DNA of 5,558 nucleotides from the NCBI GenBank assembly GCA_031281985.1, contig JAITEO010000054.1:1-5558 (forward strand), read 5' to 3'. The position numbers and the translations under genes are program-made. Shown here in pieces: positions 5,516-5,558 of the stretch. The first letter of the stretch is position 1. The number at the start of each line of letters is the position of its first letter. This DNA is from Zoogloeaceae bacterium (GTDB lineage: Bacteria > Pseudomonadota > Gammaproteobacteria > Burkholderiales > Rhodocyclaceae). Below the pieces are notes generated by a model. It was not told where the DNA came from and made no database searches. It saw only the letters and a program-made list of their open reading frames with translations.

Positions 5516-5558
5516 GCAACCCATCCTGCCGCGTAACGGCCGACGGGCGCACCAGCCC

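Overview
The window looks like a piece of chromosome from a GC-rich Gram-negative bacterium, most likely a betaproteobacterium (Rhodocyclales/Nitrosomonadales-like). Three things point there: a stand-alone heptose-1-phosphate adenylyltransferase (LPS inner core), a betaproteobacterial-style short Ser/Thr kinase plus PP2C pair, and the yicC | kinase-phosphatase-rph neighbourhood. The taxon is inferred from family knowledge, not from a marker gene in the window.

Layout. Bases 1-107 hold no confident gene: there is an edge-truncated open frame of unknown nature and a weak hairpin just past the end of apbC. Bases 108-2640 carry a compact minus-strand cluster, transcribed yicC -> rfaE2 -> apbC. 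These encode a YicC-family endoribonuclease, the ADP-heptose-forming adenylyltransferase and a Mrp/ApbC iron-sulfur carrier ATPase. The yicC-rfaE2 gap is 3 nt and the rfaE2-apbC gap is 25 nt. A divergent intergenic region (2641-2781) carries candidate promoters for both directions. Bases 2782-5361 carry a plus-strand cluster: a soluble Ser/Thr protein kinase, a PP2C-type phosphatase whose start overlaps the kinase stop (ATGA), and RNase PH (rph), whose Shine-Dalgarno overlaps the phosphatase stop. Bases 5362-5558 are non-coding as far as can be seen. They hold a near-perfect 23-bp direct repeat whose first copy includes the rph stop codon, a set of overlapping hairpins ending in a strong intrinsic terminator (5421-5451), and a GC-rich REP-like palindrome near the right edge.

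How the genes fit together. Two RNA-metabolism enzymes (YicC and RNase PH) flank a reversible Ser/Thr phosphorylation module. The kinase and phosphatase are almost certainly co-translated opponents acting on shared targets, which the sequence does not reveal. rfaE2 and apbC appear to be ordinary housekeeping genes sharing the yicC transcript. All six genes are intact and recognisable at family level. The least explained parts are the kinase/phosphatase circuit (including the phosphatase's extra C-terminal tail) and the repeat/hairpin block after rph.
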